DNA from: Chitinibacter tainanensis DSM 15459 | GTDB lineage: Bacteria; Pseudomonadota; Gammaproteobacteria; Burkholderiales; Chitinibacteraceae | Assembly: GCF_000429785.1 (NCBI RefSeq) | Contig: NZ_KE386953.1 | Location: forward strand, 62,001-126,000 | DNA: 64,000 nucleotides | Direction of reading: 5' to 3' | Shown: positions 17,940-28,052 of the stretch, piece after piece | How the letters are laid out: each line of letters begins with the position of its first letter | Position numbering within the stretch: position 1 is the stretch's first letter | Made by a program: the position numbers and the translations under genes | Notes under the pieces: model-generated | Databases searched by the model: none | Seen by the model: the letters and a program-made list of their open reading frames with translations, nothing else | What the model was told of the DNA's origin: nothing

Positions 17940-17966
17940 CCCCACGCCCGCGCGTGGGGTTTTTTT
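17940..17966 (+). terminator. Intrinsic terminator of pitA
   Basis: The stem CCCCACGC / GCGTGGGG with loop CCGC is followed by seven T. It lies 39 bases after the transporter stop. Confidence 0.92.
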
Positions 17967-18022
17967 AATGCCGCACGCACCACGACGCAGTACAATGCAG
18001 CCCACTTTGCCGAGCCTCAACC

Positions 18023-18361
18023 ATGATTGTCCTCACCCTACCCACCAGCCAACCCGACCTAACTAGCTGGCATGCCTTTTTGCTCAGCCAGTGGGCGCAG
18101 CTCACCCCCGCGCTGGATTGCGAAGTCAGCGAATTCGATACCCATGCGCAGTATACGTTCAGCGAGCTTGATAAAATTGAGCTAGACGGCGATACCCTGC
18201 TGATTTACTACCACACCCATTACCATGTCTACCACCCCTGCCGCGGCATGGATCTGCACGACTGTTGCTCCCGGTTTGTACGCGGCCAACTGATCGGCAA
18301 TCGCCTGCAACTGGCCATCTACCAAGCGCCAGAAGAACGCTCGACGGCTGATGAGCTGTAA
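18023..18361 (+). CDS. Small hypothetical protein, partly duplicated downstream of the signalling cassette
   Basis: The 112-residue protein has no recognised domain. It is acidic, with aromatic- and His-rich stretches (LLIYYHTHYHVYHPCRGMDLHDCC) that could bind metal, although this is only a resemblance. The interest lies in its DNA: about 170 bases of its middle (18082-18250) recur in decayed form at 22561-22732, on the other side of the two-gene c-di-GMP cassette. The match shows the sequence existed as a duplicated unit and supports this copy as the intact one. Confidence 0.6.
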   Translation: MIVLTLPTSQPDLTSWHAFLLSQWAQLTPALDCEVSEFDTHAQYTFSELDKIELDGDTLLIYYHTHYHVYHPCRGMDLHDCCSRFVRGQLIGNRLQLAIYQAPEERSTADEL

Positions 18362-18938
18362 CTGCACTTGCGCTCAACGAGTATCTAACCACCACACCTA
18401 CCTGCGCAGCCCACGCAAGCTCGCCCCACTTGCTGCAGTCAATACCCATGCGGGTATGTGTGACAAAGCCTGATTCAATCTTACCTACCGCAACCTACCT
18501 CGCGAATCCGCCGCTGGCTGCAGTCCAGCCCCCCCATACATTCCCGCCATCTGCTGTCGTAAGCCTCTGAGCTAGCCGCTATTCGCCGAGTAGTTATGGT
18601 GCGCCTCAATCATGCAGCCATGACTGCAACTGAATCAGAGTAAGTAAAAACAACAAAATCTTAACATTACCCATCATGCACTTACATGATTCATACACTA
18701 TCATCTAGACACATCCGTACACGTACTCTATATTGCCCGCAATAGTAGATTTCGCTTATATAGCTGGGTCAGTACCACCGTACTGCAAGGCACTTGGGAT
18801 AAGCAGATCTTCACACTGGCAAGTAGCCCCGAGGGGCTAAAAAGTTTGCCTGCTGTAGTGATACATGCAAGCGGGCACCAGCCCTGTTTTATGCGCAAAA
18901 AAGTAATTCACAATAAAAAATAGACTGGAGAATATCCA
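18362..18938. other. Non-coding stretch of about 577 bases before the signalling cassette
   Basis: No frame here looks coding. The first 140 bases contain ATACCC-ATGC-GGGTAT, which starts a poorly preserved 49-bp repeat (18452-18500). The remainder becomes AT-rich, and a perfect 7-bp hairpin TAGCCCC/GGGGCTA lies at 18824-18839. The AT-rich stretch near 18640-18940 probably holds the promoter of the response regulator gene, but I cannot place it. Confidence 0.5.
18452..18500. repeat. Possible degraded 49-bp palindromic repeat
   Basis: The left end GGGTAT is clear, and TACCT lies at the expected distance. The interior and right arm are poorly conserved, so this is tentative. Confidence 0.3.
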
Positions 18939-19928
18939 ATGAGTAACAGCATCATTTTGTGCGTCGATGATGATCCTAATATGCTACAAGCCCTGCGAAA
19001 TTTGCTCTTTATGCAATTAGGGCCGGATTGCTTCATCGAGCTCGCCGAAAGTGGCGCAGAAGCCTTGGCAATATGTGAAGAATTAATCGCTGAAGGCCAA
19101 GAAATTTCGGTGATTGTATCTGACTACATTATGCCAGGCCTGCGTGGTGACGAATTACTGGTGCAGATTCATCAACAGAGCCCCAATACCGTCAAAATAC
19201 TATTAACAGGGCAAAGTGATATTGATGGTGTCAAGCGCTCCATTAATAAAGCAAATCTTTACCGCTTTATTGAAAAACCATTCGTTAATGAAGACCTCGT
19301 TCTCACCATCCGCGCAGCGGAAAAAGCCTACCAACAGGAACGGACATTGGAGCGCCAAAATGCGCACCTCACCAAGATGAACAATGAGCTTGAAATTTTG
19401 GTCGCGGAGAGAACCAAAGAGCTGATCGAAAAAAATAAACAATTAGAACAACTATCACAAACCGACAAACTCACAGGTCTTTTCAATCGCCACAAACTGG
19501 ATTTGCAACTGGCAGAAGAAGTACTGCGTTGCCAGCGTGGGGGTAATGCTTTCTCACTCATCATTGCCGATGTCGATCATTTCAAAAATATAAATGACAC
19601 TTACGGCCATCCGGCCGGTGATGAAGTGTTGGTGAGTGTGGCTAAAACTTTGCAAGCGCAAAGCCGCGCCATTGATATTGTTGGCCGTTGGGGGGGTGAA
19701 GAGTTTTTAATCCTCTCTCCGGTGACCGAGCTGGCTGGCGCACTACAAGCGGCGGAACATTATCGCAGCGCGATTGCCGCGAGCAAGCACAATCATGCTC
19801 TAAATATCACCGCCAGTTTTGGCGTGGCTAGCTATCAGGAAAATGATACGGTCAACTCAATTCTGGCACGGGTCGATCACCTACTGTATCAAGCCAAAAA
19901 TAGCGGTAGGAATTGCGTCCGAGGGTAA
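18939..19928 (+). CDS. Response regulator with diguanylate cyclase (GGDEF) output
   Basis: The 329-residue cytoplasmic protein has a receiver domain (residues about 5-125: acidic pocket DDD at 10-12, phospho-acceptor Asp62 in SDYIMPG, Lys in IEKPF), a coiled-coil linker (about 130-172) and a GGDEF domain. The active-site motif is GGEEF (252-256), a catalytically competent variant, and the product-inhibition RxxD (Arg243-Asp246) lies five residues before it, as in regulated cyclases. It should make cyclic di-GMP when phosphorylated. A large histidine kinase follows after 86 bases and is the likely partner. Confidence 0.95.
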   Translation: MSNSIILCVDDDPNMLQALRNLLFMQLGPDCFIELAESGAEALAICEELIAEGQEISVIVSDYIMPGLRGDELLVQIHQQSPNTVKILLTGQSDIDGVKRSINKANLYRFIEKPFVNEDLVLTIRAAEKAYQQERTLERQNAHLTKMNNELEILVAERTKELIEKNKQLEQLSQTDKLTGLFNRHKLDLQLAEEVLRCQRGGNAFSLIIADVDHFKNINDTYGHPAGDEVLVSVAKTLQAQSRAIDIVGRWGGEEFLILSPVTELAGALQAAEHYRSAIAASKHNHALNITASFGVASYQENDTVNSILARVDHLLYQAKNSGRNCVRG

Positions 19929-20014
19929 GGCTGTTATCACCAAGTCAAGATCAATATATCCATCTATTACACTTCGCCAGCTCAATATACTGGCGAAGTG
20001 TAGCCGGGAATGGC

Positions 20015-22552
20015 ATGAAGCAAGCTCAAAACCTAATCGCTACCAACGAGACACAGCGGGCCTTCAACAGCTGGTTTCAGCGAGCGATCCAGTCAGTTAA
20101 AAACACCCGTATCTCGTTATGGGTTGCAATTGCGGCCCCCTTCTCGGTGATTTTTCTAGCCACAGTCACATTTCAAAATATTAATCAAACTCGGCTCACC
20201 AATCGTTTTATCGAACAATCAAGTATACGACTGCTTGATGCTTTGAGTGTTAGCTCGAAAAACAGCCTCCACCTTTTTCTTGAAGAGCCATTTCGTATCC
20301 AACTCGAAATTGGTCATGCCATTGCCAACAATCGGCTCTACACCGAAGGCAATATGGAGCGGGTCTACCAGTATATCCATAATACCTATGTCAAACTCTA
20401 TAATGACAAGACCCAAATTAGCGTTTTAAGTTTTGGCAGCGAATACGGTGAGTTCGCCGGCATTCGCCGCGAGAATAAACCAGGCCAATACGCCTTAATC
20501 CTGAAAGATGACAGTACACGGCAAAAATTAAGGATCTATGCCGATGAAACGCCAAGCAAATTAATCACTGAATTTCGCAGTTATGACCCACGCTTTAGGC
20601 CATGGTATATGCCAGTACGTGGCACCGGTCAAGCACGCTGGTCACCTATTTACACAAATTATGATGAGCGCGAAGACATTACGATGTCTGCGACTTCGCC
20701 AGTGATGATAGGCGACAGAATTATTGGCGTCATGGATGCCGATATCAAACTCGATGGCCTCAGTCATTTTTTACGTAATGATCCATTACGTAAAAATGGC
20801 GTGATCTTTATTGTCGATTCGCACGGTCAGCTAGTTGCTCAATCCACACCGGGCTCTATCGTCGCCCATCGCGATGGCCCTGGTATGCCCGGGCAACGGC
20901 TCAGCATGGCCGAAAGCACCAATGCCTCCATTCGGGCGGCTTCTGCCACAGTACTCCGACTGCGGGATCAAGAAAATGCCAGCTTTGACATCAATATTGC
21001 CCGTACCAAATATTATGGTCGAATCACGAAATATATTGATCCACGCGGAATTGACTGGCGAATTGTGAGTCTCGTGCCCGAAACTGATTTGATGGGAGAT
21101 GCCAGGGATCAGAATTTACTATGGTTTTATTTGATTTTCTCACTCGCAGTCGCATTTGGCTTAATTGGTTTAATCGCGATTCGCCGAGTGATTCGCTCAA
21201 TCGAAAAGGTGGTGGCTGCAGCTAAAGAACTTACGTTAGAAAAACAAACGGTAATGATTCCTGCCACCGGTTTTCTACAGGAGACCAAAGCGCTGGCACA
21301 GGCATTTAATGATATGTCCGAGCGACTACATGAATCCTATCAGGCTATGCGCAACCAACAGGATACCCTCACCGAAACGCTCGACAAGAATTCAGCCATG
21401 CTGCTGGATATTGTGCGTAAAGAAGTCGATTTGCGCGAATTAAATGAGCAACTAGAAGCCCGCGTCACCGAGCGTACCGAAGCATTAACGGTTAGCAATA
21501 CCGCATTACGCACCGCCATCGCCGAAGCCGAGCAAAAAAGTGCTGAAGCCAACGCCGCACTAGCGCAGCTAAAAGAAGCACAAAGTAAGCTCATTCAATC
21601 GGAAAAGATGGCCTCACTGGGGCAACTAGTCGCCAATGTAACTCATGAAGTCAATACCCCGATTGGGGCAATTAAATCAAGCGGTAGCACCATGTTAACG
21701 GCGCTCAAAGAGGGCTTACTGAGCCTACCGGCACAAGTACGTACTCTAGAGACGGAAGAATTTGCCGCTTTTGAGCAATTAACCCAACTGACCCAAAGAC
21801 CACCGGCAGTACGTAGCACACAAGAAGACAGGAAAAACTTGCGTGAAATCATCAGCCAGCTAAATCATTTTGGGATTGCTAATTCAGCTAAAATGGCCAA
21901 TATGCTGGTCCAATGCCAGGCAGTACCGAGTGATATCGAATTACTACTACCCATTTTGCGCAATAATCGCGCCGAAGAATTACTAAAAATGGCCTATCAT
22001 ATTTCGACTTCAATCTCCTGCGCTTTGAATGTCAATGTGGCGGTAGAAAGTGTATCCCGGATTATTTTTGCCCTGAAATCTTATTCGCGCCAAGGCCAAT
22101 CGAATATCCAGACCGAAGTGAATGTCAAAGACACGCTTGATACCGTGCTTTTACTATACGGCAATGCAATTCGCCGCGGGATTGATTTAGTGAAGAACTT
22201 TGCAGACGTTCCCATTATTCATGGCTACCCTGAAGAGCTATCGCAAGTCTGGACAAATTTAATTCATAACGCGATGCAAGCCATGCATTATCAAGGCATG
22301 CTCAGTGTTAGCCTGTGGGCGGATGAGCACAATATCTATATCAAGATTGTCGATTCAGGGCCCGGCATTCCACCGCAAATCCGTGCGCAAATTTTCGATC
22401 CATTCTTTACGACTAAACCAGTCGGTGAAGGCAGCGGGCTTGGCTTAAGTATTTCACGCAGCATTATTCAAAAACATGGTGGTGAAATTGTGATTGATGA
22501 TTCGATTGAGAAAGGGACCGCTTTTGTAGTCAATCTGCCGATCTCGCCTTAA
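20015..22552 (+). CDS. Membrane sensor histidine kinase with periplasmic Cache domain
   Basis: The protein is about 845 residues from the ATG at 20015. An N-terminal membrane helix (SLWVAIAAPFSVIFLATVTF) and a second one (LLWFYLIFSLAVAFGLIGLIAI) flank a sensor region of roughly 270 residues that looks like a dCache domain (RSYDPRFRPWY, SPIYTNYDEREDITMSATSPV). HAMP and coiled-coil segments follow, then the histidine-bearing segment MASLGQLVANVTHEVNTPIGAI, an unusually long HisKA region, and the ATPase with NLIHNAMQAM, DSGPGIPP and GSGLGLSIS. There is no receiver domain of its own. It is paired with the preceding GGDEF response regulator. The ligand is unknown. Confidence 0.93.
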   Translation: MKQAQNLIATNETQRAFNSWFQRAIQSVKNTRISLWVAIAAPFSVIFLATVTFQNINQTRLTNRFIEQSSIRLLDALSVSSKNSLHLFLEEPFRIQLEIGHAIANNRLYTEGNMERVYQYIHNTYVKLYNDKTQISVLSFGSEYGEFAGIRRENKPGQYALILKDDSTRQKLRIYADETPSKLITEFRSYDPRFRPWYMPVRGTGQARWSPIYTNYDEREDITMSATSPVMIGDRIIGVMDADIKLDGLSHFLRNDPLRKNGVIFIVDSHGQLVAQSTPGSIVAHRDGPGMPGQRLSMAESTNASIRAASATVLRLRDQENASFDINIARTKYYGRITKYIDPRGIDWRIVSLVPETDLMGDARDQNLLWFYLIFSLAVAFGLIGLIAIRRVIRSIEKVVAAAKELTLEKQTVMIPATGFLQETKALAQAFNDMSERLHESYQAMRNQQDTLTETLDKNSAMLLDIVRKEVDLRELNEQLEARVTERTEALTVSNTALRTAIAEAEQKSAEANAALAQLKEAQSKLIQSEKMASLGQLVANVTHEVNTPIGAIKSSGSTMLTALKEGLLSLPAQVRTLETEEFAAFEQLTQLTQRPPAVRSTQEDRKNLREIISQLNHFGIANSAKMANMLVQCQAVPSDIELLLPILRNNRAEELLKMAYHISTSISCALNVNVAVESVSRIIFALKSYSRQGQSNIQTEVNVKDTLDTVLLLYGNAIRRGIDLVKNFADVPIIHGYPEELSQVWTNLIHNAMQAMHYQGMLSVSLWADEHNIYIKIVDSGPGIPPQIRAQIFDPFFTTKPVGEGSGLGLSISRSIIQKHGGEIVIDDSIEKGTAFVVNLPISP

Positions 22553-22560
22553 ATATCGAG

Positions 22561-22732
22561 GCTTCAAGCATGAGGCACACCACACTCCCACGCTGGAATG
22601 TAATGCAAGCGAATTTGATACACCCGCTTAGTATAAACGCGGCGCGCATGATCAAATTGAGCTAGACGGCAATACCCTGCTAAATCACTACCGCACCCAT
22701 TACCATGTCTACCAACCTCTATCGCGGCATTT
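22561..22732 (+). pseudogene. Decayed partial copy of the hypothetical gene at 18023-18361
   Basis: The stretch aligns with 18082-18250. The best part, 22654-22715, differs from the intact gene at only about five positions in 60 and shares the runs TTGAGCTAGACGGC and ATTACCATGTCTACCA. There is no start codon, and a one-base insertion near its end shifts the frame. It begins within ten bases of the histidine kinase stop codon, so the kinase/response-regulator cassette is bracketed by direct copies of one gene. Confidence 0.8.
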
Positions 22733-22846
22733 CGGATCGATCGGGCTCGCTAGGGTTATCAGGGGCAAGGCAAGACTGCCCCTGATTCGTCTGGCGGGCG
22801 AAACCGTCGGTTTACCGCCTGCGCCAGCAGGCTGATCAAGCTCGAG

Positions 22847-22875
22847 AAAAAGCCCGTCACAAGGACGGGCTTTTT
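22847..22875. terminator. Strong bidirectional intrinsic terminator
   Basis: A 12-bp stem (AAAAAGCCCGTC / GACGGGCTTTTT, loop ACAAG) has A and T tracts on both sides. It separates the signalling cassette from the converging ppsA. Confidence 0.92.
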
Positions 22876-22885
22876 ATACTGCCAT

Positions 22886-22934
22886 GGGTATATTTTGCCA
22901 GGCAAAGCTAAATAAAACCCACAGGGCTATACCC
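22886..22934. repeat. 49-bp palindromic repeat, copy 4 (next to the ppsA stop)
   Basis: The outer arms GGGTATA / CTATACCC and the exact 49-base span fit the family, although the inner stem is weak. The right end lies one base from the ppsA stop codon. Confidence 0.65.
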
Positions 22935-22935
22935 C

Positions 22936-25308
22936 TCAGGCTTTGCCACCTTTAGCCAAGAAAAGCCAGGTTTCCACCACGGTATCGGGATTGAGCGAAA
23001 TTGTCTCGATCCCCTCTTCCACCAACCACTGCGCAAAATCAGGGTGATCCGATGGGCCTTGGCCACAAATGCCGACGTATTTACCGAGTTTGCGGCAAGC
23101 TTTGATCGACATGCTGAGCATGGCTTTCACCGCTTCGTTGCGCTCGTCAAAGCTGGCGGATACTGGACCACCAGAGTCGCGATCAATACCGAGCGTGAGC
23201 TGGGTCATGTCGTTCGAGCCGATCGAGAAGCCATCGAAATACTGCAGGAATTGCTCAGCCAGCACGGCGTTGGCGGGGATTTCGCACATCATAATGATAC
23301 GCAGACCATTTTCGCCGCGCTTGAGGCCATTGCGCGCCAACAAATCGATGACGCATTCGGCTTCCTTCAGCGTGCGCACAAACGGAATCATCACTTCGAC
23401 ATTGGTCAGGCCCATCACATCGCGCACTTTTTTGACTGCGCGGCATTCGAGCTCAAAGCAATCACGGAATGATTTGTCCACGTAGCGCGCCGCGCCACGG
23501 AAACCAATCATTGGGTTTTCTTCATGCGGCTCGTATTCCGGGCCACCGAGCAAGTTGGCATATTCGTTGGATTTGAAATCCGACAGCCGCACGATGACTT
23601 TTTTCGGGTAGAACGCCGCACCCAGCGTAGCAATGCCCTCGGCGATTTTATCGATATAAAAATCGATGGCCGAGCGATAGCCGGCGATGCGCTCTTCCAC
23701 TTGGGTTTTCAGTGGCTCAGCCAGATTCGGGTAGGCCAGCAGGGCTTTGGGGTGAATGCCGATCATGCGGTTGATGATGAATTCCAGCCGCGCCAACCCC
23801 ACACCTTCGTTTGGTAGCTGAGCAAAGTCGAAAGCGAGCTCCGGGTTGCCAACGTTCATCATCAATTTCACCGGCGCTTGCGGCATGGTGGCCAGCGAAA
23901 CATCCAGTTTTTCAAATTTCAGCAGGCCTGCATACACATTGCCGGTGTCGCCTTCGGCGCACGAGACAGTTACTTCGTCGCCTTCACGCAGGGCTTTGGT
24001 GGCGTCGCCACAGCCCACCACAGCCGGAATACCCAACTCGCGGGCGATAATCGCGGCGTGACAGGTACGGCCACCGCGGTTGGTGACAATCGCCGCTGCG
24101 CGCTTCATCACGGGTTCCCAGTCCGGGTCGGTCATGTCGGAAACCAGTACATCACCGGCTTGCACGCGATCCATTTCCGATACATCGCGGATAATGCGCA
24201 CGCGGCCTTGGCCAATCTTCTGGCCAATGGCGCGGCCTTCGGTCAACACGTCGCCGGTTTCCAGCATACGGAATTTGGTGAGTTTTTCTGAGCCGCTTTC
24301 TTGCGATTTGACGGTTTCTGGGCGGGCTTGCAGGATATACAGCTTGCCATCGATGCCATCACGGCCCCATTCCACATCCATTGGGCGACCATAGTGTTCT
24401 TCAATGATTAGCGCGTATTGCGCCAATTCTTGGACTTCTTCATCCGAAATGGAGAACTGACGGCGATCGGCCAGCGGCACATCCACGGTGCGCACCGATT
24501 TACCGGCTTTGGATTCGGTATCGAATTCCATCTTGATGGCTTTGCCACCCAGATGGCGGCGCACAATCGCTGGGCGGCCAGCGCGCAACGTAGGTTTGTG
24601 TACGAAAAATTCATCCGGATTCACCGCGCCCTGCACCACGGTTTCGCCCAGGCCATACGACGCAGTTACGAAAACGACTTGATCGAAACCCGACTCGGTA
24701 TCGATGGTGAACAACACGCCCGCCGCGCCTTTGTCCGAGCGTACCATGCGCTGGATCCCGGCCGAGAGGGCCACGATTTTGTGATCAAAACCTTTGTGCA
24801 CGCGATAGGCAATGGCGCGGTCGTTATACAGCGACGCAAATACCTGCTTCATCGCATCCACCACGTTTTGGTAGCCGACGATATTCAGGAAAGTTTCTTG
24901 CTGACCGGCAAACGAGGCATCAGGCAAGTCTTCAGCCGTGGCGGATGAGCGCACCGCGACAGTGACGTTGTCGCCGAGCTTGGCGTAGTGTTCGGCCATT
25001 TCGGCTTCCAGCTGCGGTGGCAAGGGCGTGGCCATAATCCAGTCGCGGATTTGCTTGCCGGTTTCGGCCAAGGCTTTGACGTCATCGACATCCAGCGTGG
25101 CCAGCGCCGCATCAATGCGATCAGCTAGGCCTTCGTGAGCCAGAAAGGTGCGATACGCTTCAGCCGTAGTAGCAAAACCGCCAGGAACGCGCACGCCCTT
25201 TTCGGTCAGCTGCGAGATCATCTCGCCCAGCGAGGCGTTTTTGCCGCCTACTTGTTCGACATCGCTCATCCGCAGATGTGCAAAATCCACTACGTACTGT
25301 TCAGTCAT
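22936..25308 (-). CDS. ppsA: Phosphoenolpyruvate synthase
   Basis: The 790-residue enzyme makes PEP from pyruvate and ATP for gluconeogenesis. The N-terminal ATP-grasp domain ([36 protein letters not shown]), the phosphohistidine swivel domain ([23 protein letters not shown], catalytic His) and the C-terminal PEP/pyruvate barrel ([41 protein letters not shown] with the acid/base Cys) are all intact. The start at 25308 has GAAGGGG eight bases upstream. It is divergent from its regulator ppsR, a common bacterial arrangement. Confidence 0.98.
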   Translation of the reverse strand: MTEQYVVDFAHLRMSDVEQVGGKNASLGEMISQLTEKGVRVPGGFATTAEAYRTFLAHEGLADRIDAALATLDVDDVKALAETGKQIRDWIMATPLPPQLEAEMAEHYAKLGDNVTVAVRSSATAEDLPDASFAGQQETFLNIVGYQNVVDAMKQVFASLYNDRAIAYRVHKGFDHKIVALSAGIQRMVRSDKGAAGVLFTIDTESGFDQVVFVTASYGLGETVVQGAVNPDEFFVHKPTLRAGRPAIVRRHLGGKAIKMEFDTESKAGKSVRTVDVPLADRRQFSISDEEVQELAQYALIIEEHYGRPMDVEWGRDGIDGKLYILQARPETVKSQESGSEKLTKFRMLETGDVLTEGRAIGQKIGQGRVRIIRDVSEMDRVQAGDVLVSDMTDPDWEPVMKRAAAIVTNRGGRTCHAAIIARELGIPAVVGCGDATKALREGDEVTVSCAEGDTGNVYAGLLKFEKLDVSLATMPQAPVKLMMNVGNPELAFDFAQLPNEGVGLARLEFIINRMIGIHPKALLAYPNLAEPLKTQVEERIAGYRSAIDFYIDKIAEGIATLGAAFYPKKVIVRLSDFKSNEYANLLGGPEYEPHEENPMIGFRGAARYVDKSFRDCFELECRAVKKVRDVMGLTNVEVMIPFVRTLKEAECVIDLLARNGLKRGENGLRIIMMCEIPANAVLAEQFLQYFDGFSIGSNDMTQLTLGIDRDSGGPVSASFDERNEAVKAMLSMSIKACRKLGKYVGICGQGPSDHPDFAQWLVEEGIETISLNPDTVVETWLFLAKGGKA

Positions 25309-25477
25309 CGTATCGACCCCTTCGTGAGGAAGTTGTTTATTGGTGTGCGTCTTTGTTGCAGCGCAACTTAATGGAGAATAAGTTAAACATAGTTTTTTTT
25401 TGACCAAAGTAAGTAATTGTATCTACTGGTTTTCCCCTGATCGTCAGTTTATCCTAGGGAAAAAGGAAGAATATCTT

Positions 25478-26296
25478 ATGCGTCGCACCGCTTTTTTTGT
25501 CTCTGGCCGCACCGGGATCACCGTAGAAATCTTGGGTCATTCGCTGCTGTCGCAGTTTGTGGACGTGACCTTTAACCGAATTGTGTTGCCGTTTGTCGAT
25601 ACGCTGGAAAAAGCCGAAGAAGTCGCGCTCAAAATCCGCAAACAGGCCCTGATTGATGGCTGCCGGCCGCTGGTATTCAGTACCATCGCCGATCCGAGCA
25701 TTCGCGCCAAAATCCAGGTGCCCGACGCCCAATCCTTTGATTTTTTTGCCCAATTTATTGGCCCACTGGAAGATGAGCTGGGCGTGCAATCGTCGCACAC
25801 CATCGGCCGCGCACATGAAATCAGCAATTTTGAGGAATACAACAACCGGATCAACGCGGTGAATTTCTCGCTCAATCACGATGATGGCGTGATGCCACGC
25901 GATTTGCAGGAAGCCGATTTGATCCTGGTGGGCGTCTCCCGCTCGGGCAAAACGCCCACCTGTTTGTATCTGGCCCTGCAATTCGGCATCAAGGCCGCCA
26001 ACTATCCGCTGACCCCGGAAGATTTCGGCCAGCACACGCTGCCTAAACTTTTGTTACCGTATCGTAATAAATTGTTTGGCCTCACCATTGACCCCGAGCG
26101 CTTACGGCAAATCCGGCAAGAAAGAAAGCCAGAAAGCCGTTATTGTCAGCTCGAAACCTGCCAATTTGAAGTTGCCGAGGCCGAAGCACTAATGCGCCAA
26201 GCCAGCGTCCCGTTTCTGAATACCACGCGGATGTCGATCGAAGAATTGGCCACTACCATCATGCACCGCACCGGCCTCACTCGCCGCGCTTATTAA
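25478..26296 (+). CDS. ppsR: PEP synthase regulatory protein (bifunctional ADP-dependent kinase/Pi-dependent phosphorylase)
   Basis: The 272-residue protein belongs to the DUF299/PSRP family, which inactivates PEP synthase by ADP-dependent phosphorylation of a Thr near the catalytic His and reverses it with inorganic phosphate. It starts MRRTAFFVSGRTGITVE and has the P-loop GVSRSGKTPTCLYLA followed by KAANYPL. The ATG at 25478 has AAGGAAG upstream. It is transcribed divergently from ppsA across a 169-base intergenic region that must hold both promoters. Confidence 0.96.
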   Translation: MRRTAFFVSGRTGITVEILGHSLLSQFVDVTFNRIVLPFVDTLEKAEEVALKIRKQALIDGCRPLVFSTIADPSIRAKIQVPDAQSFDFFAQFIGPLEDELGVQSSHTIGRAHEISNFEEYNNRINAVNFSLNHDDGVMPRDLQEADLILVGVSRSGKTPTCLYLALQFGIKAANYPLTPEDFGQHTLPKLLLPYRNKLFGLTIDPERLRQIRQERKPESRYCQLETCQFEVAEAEALMRQASVPFLNTTRMSIEELATTIMHRTGLTRRAY

Positions 26297-26457
26297 GCCT
26301 ATCCAACGCAGTAAATCCACATCCTAGCGTCCCGTACGGCCAGATCTGACCGGCGGGGCGTTGTTTTCATTCGCTGACAGGGTTTTACAGCTTCCTAGCG
26401 CGAGGTTGAAACGGTAAACTGCAGGGTTTAATTCCCACCCTTGTCTTTGTGACGCTC

Positions 26458-27201
26458 ATGACCAGTTTCGCCTACCCGGAATCGACGGCCAGCCTGTTTG
26501 AATTCAAAAGCTCTACCACCCGTTTGACGGCCTTTGTTCCGGTCACCACCGATTGCGATCAGCTGCAATCTGCCTTGCAAGCGCAATTGGGCGGCACCGA
26601 TCATTTTCTGAGCGGCGAGCAAGTCGTGATCGATTTCAATAGCCTGCCGCAAATCCCCAGCGCGGTTGAAATTGTGGCCATGGTGAATTTGCTGCGGCAA
26701 TTTGCCCTCGCGCCCATCGCCGTGCAGGGTGGCAATAAAGATCAACAAGTCGCCGCGCGAGAAGCCGGCCTGGTGGTGCTACTGGAGACCGAGCTCACCA
26801 GCACCAGCCAACCCGCGCAACATACCCCCCCAGTGCATCAGCCGGAAATCATTGCCCCACAAGGCGCTACGATCATTACCCGCCCAGTGCGTACAGGGCA
26901 GCAGGTGTACGCCAAGGGCGGTGATCTGATTGTGCTGGCGCTGGTGTCTAATGGCGCCGAAGTCATCGCCGATGGCAATATTCATGTCTATGCCCCACTG
27001 CGGGGACGGGCGCTGGCGGGCGCACGAGGCAATACCGAAGCGCGCATTTTCACTACCTGCATGGAAGCCGAGCTGGTTTCGATTGCTGGGGTGTACCGCG
27101 CGCTGGATGAAAACCTGCCCGATGCCATACGCGGCAAACCGAGCCAGATTCTGCTCGATGAGAACAAAATCGTCATCGAAGCTTTAACCAACTTGAACTA
27201 A
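26458..27201 (+). CDS. minC: Septum site-determining protein MinC
   Basis: The 247-residue FtsZ assembly inhibitor places division at midcell. It has the variable N-terminal domain (FEFKSSTTRLTAFVP) and the conserved C-terminal beta-helix (TRPVRTGQQVYAKGGDLIVLALVSNGAEVIADGNIHVYAPLRGRALAGARGN). The sequence ends with ILLDENKIVIEAL. The ATG at 26458 is used; an in-frame GTG nine bases upstream is possible. minD and minE follow on the same strand as a min operon. Confidence 0.97.
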   Translation: MTSFAYPESTASLFEFKSSTTRLTAFVPVTTDCDQLQSALQAQLGGTDHFLSGEQVVIDFNSLPQIPSAVEIVAMVNLLRQFALAPIAVQGGNKDQQVAAREAGLVVLLETELTSTSQPAQHTPPVHQPEIIAPQGATIITRPVRTGQQVYAKGGDLIVLALVSNGAEVIADGNIHVYAPLRGRALAGARGNTEARIFTTCMEAELVSIAGVYRALDENLPDAIRGKPSQILLDENKIVIEALTNLN

Positions 27202-27239
27202 GCGCGAGCTTTCCAACATTTCAACATCAGGGGATCACC

Positions 27240-28049
27240 GTGACCAAAATCGTCGTAGTAACTTCAGGCAAAGGCGGCGTGGGTAAAACCACCACCAGCG
27301 CCAGCTTCGCATCCGGCCTTGCGCTGCGCGGCTTTAAAACCGCTGTGATCGACTTTGACGTGGGCCTGCGTAATCTCGACCTGATCATGGGTTGCGAGCG
27401 CCGCGTGGTGTACGATTTCGTCAACGTCATCCAAGGTGAAGCCACGCTGCGCCAAGCGCTGATCAAAGATAAAAACTGCGACAATCTGTTTGTACTGCCC
27501 GCCTCGCAAACTCGCGATAAAGATGCGCTCTCGAAAGAAGGCGTGGAGCGGGTGCTGAACGAGCTTAAACACGACGGCTTTGATTACATCGTGTGCGATA
27601 GCCCTGCCGGTATCGAAACCGGCGCGTTTCTGGCGCTGTATTTCGCCGATGAAGCCATCGTGGTCACCAACCCAGAAGTCTCGTCAGTGCGCGACTCAGA
27701 CCGTATTATCGGCATTCTGGATGCCAAATCACGCAAAGCCGAAGAAGGCGCCACAGTAAAAACCCACCTGCTGATCACCCGCTACAGCCCATCGCGCGTG
27801 GAATCAGGCGAAATGCTGTCGCTGGATGATGTGCAACATCTGCTGCGCATTCCGCTGATCGGGATTATTCCGGAATCTGAAACCGTGCTGCAGGCCTCAA
27901 ATGCCGGTACGCCCGCGATTCACAATGCCGGCACTGATGTATCGGAAGCCTACAAAGACGTGATCGGCCGCTTCCTGGGCGAAGAAAAACCAATGCGCTT
28001 TATCGAAGTACCAAAACAGCCGTTCTGGAAACGGTTGTTTGGAGGTTAA
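27240..28049 (+). CDS. minD: Septum site-determining ATPase MinD
   Basis: The 269-residue membrane-cycling ATPase recruits MinC to the poles and is displaced by MinE. The deviant Walker A GKGGVGKT is at residues 10-17, the switch regions DFDVGLRNLDLIMGCERR and CDSPAGIE are present, and the C terminus ends FWKRLFGG, the amphipathic membrane-targeting helix. The start is a GTG with CAGGGG placed suitably upstream. minE begins four bases after its stop. Confidence 0.98.
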   Translation: MTKIVVVTSGKGGVGKTTTSASFASGLALRGFKTAVIDFDVGLRNLDLIMGCERRVVYDFVNVIQGEATLRQALIKDKNCDNLFVLPASQTRDKDALSKEGVERVLNELKHDGFDYIVCDSPAGIETGAFLALYFADEAIVVTNPEVSSVRDSDRIIGILDAKSRKAEEGATVKTHLLITRYSPSRVESGEMLSLDDVQHLLRIPLIGIIPESETVLQASNAGTPAIHNAGTDVSEAYKDVIGRFLGEEKPMRFIEVPKQPFWKRLFGG

Positions 28050-28052
28050 GCG

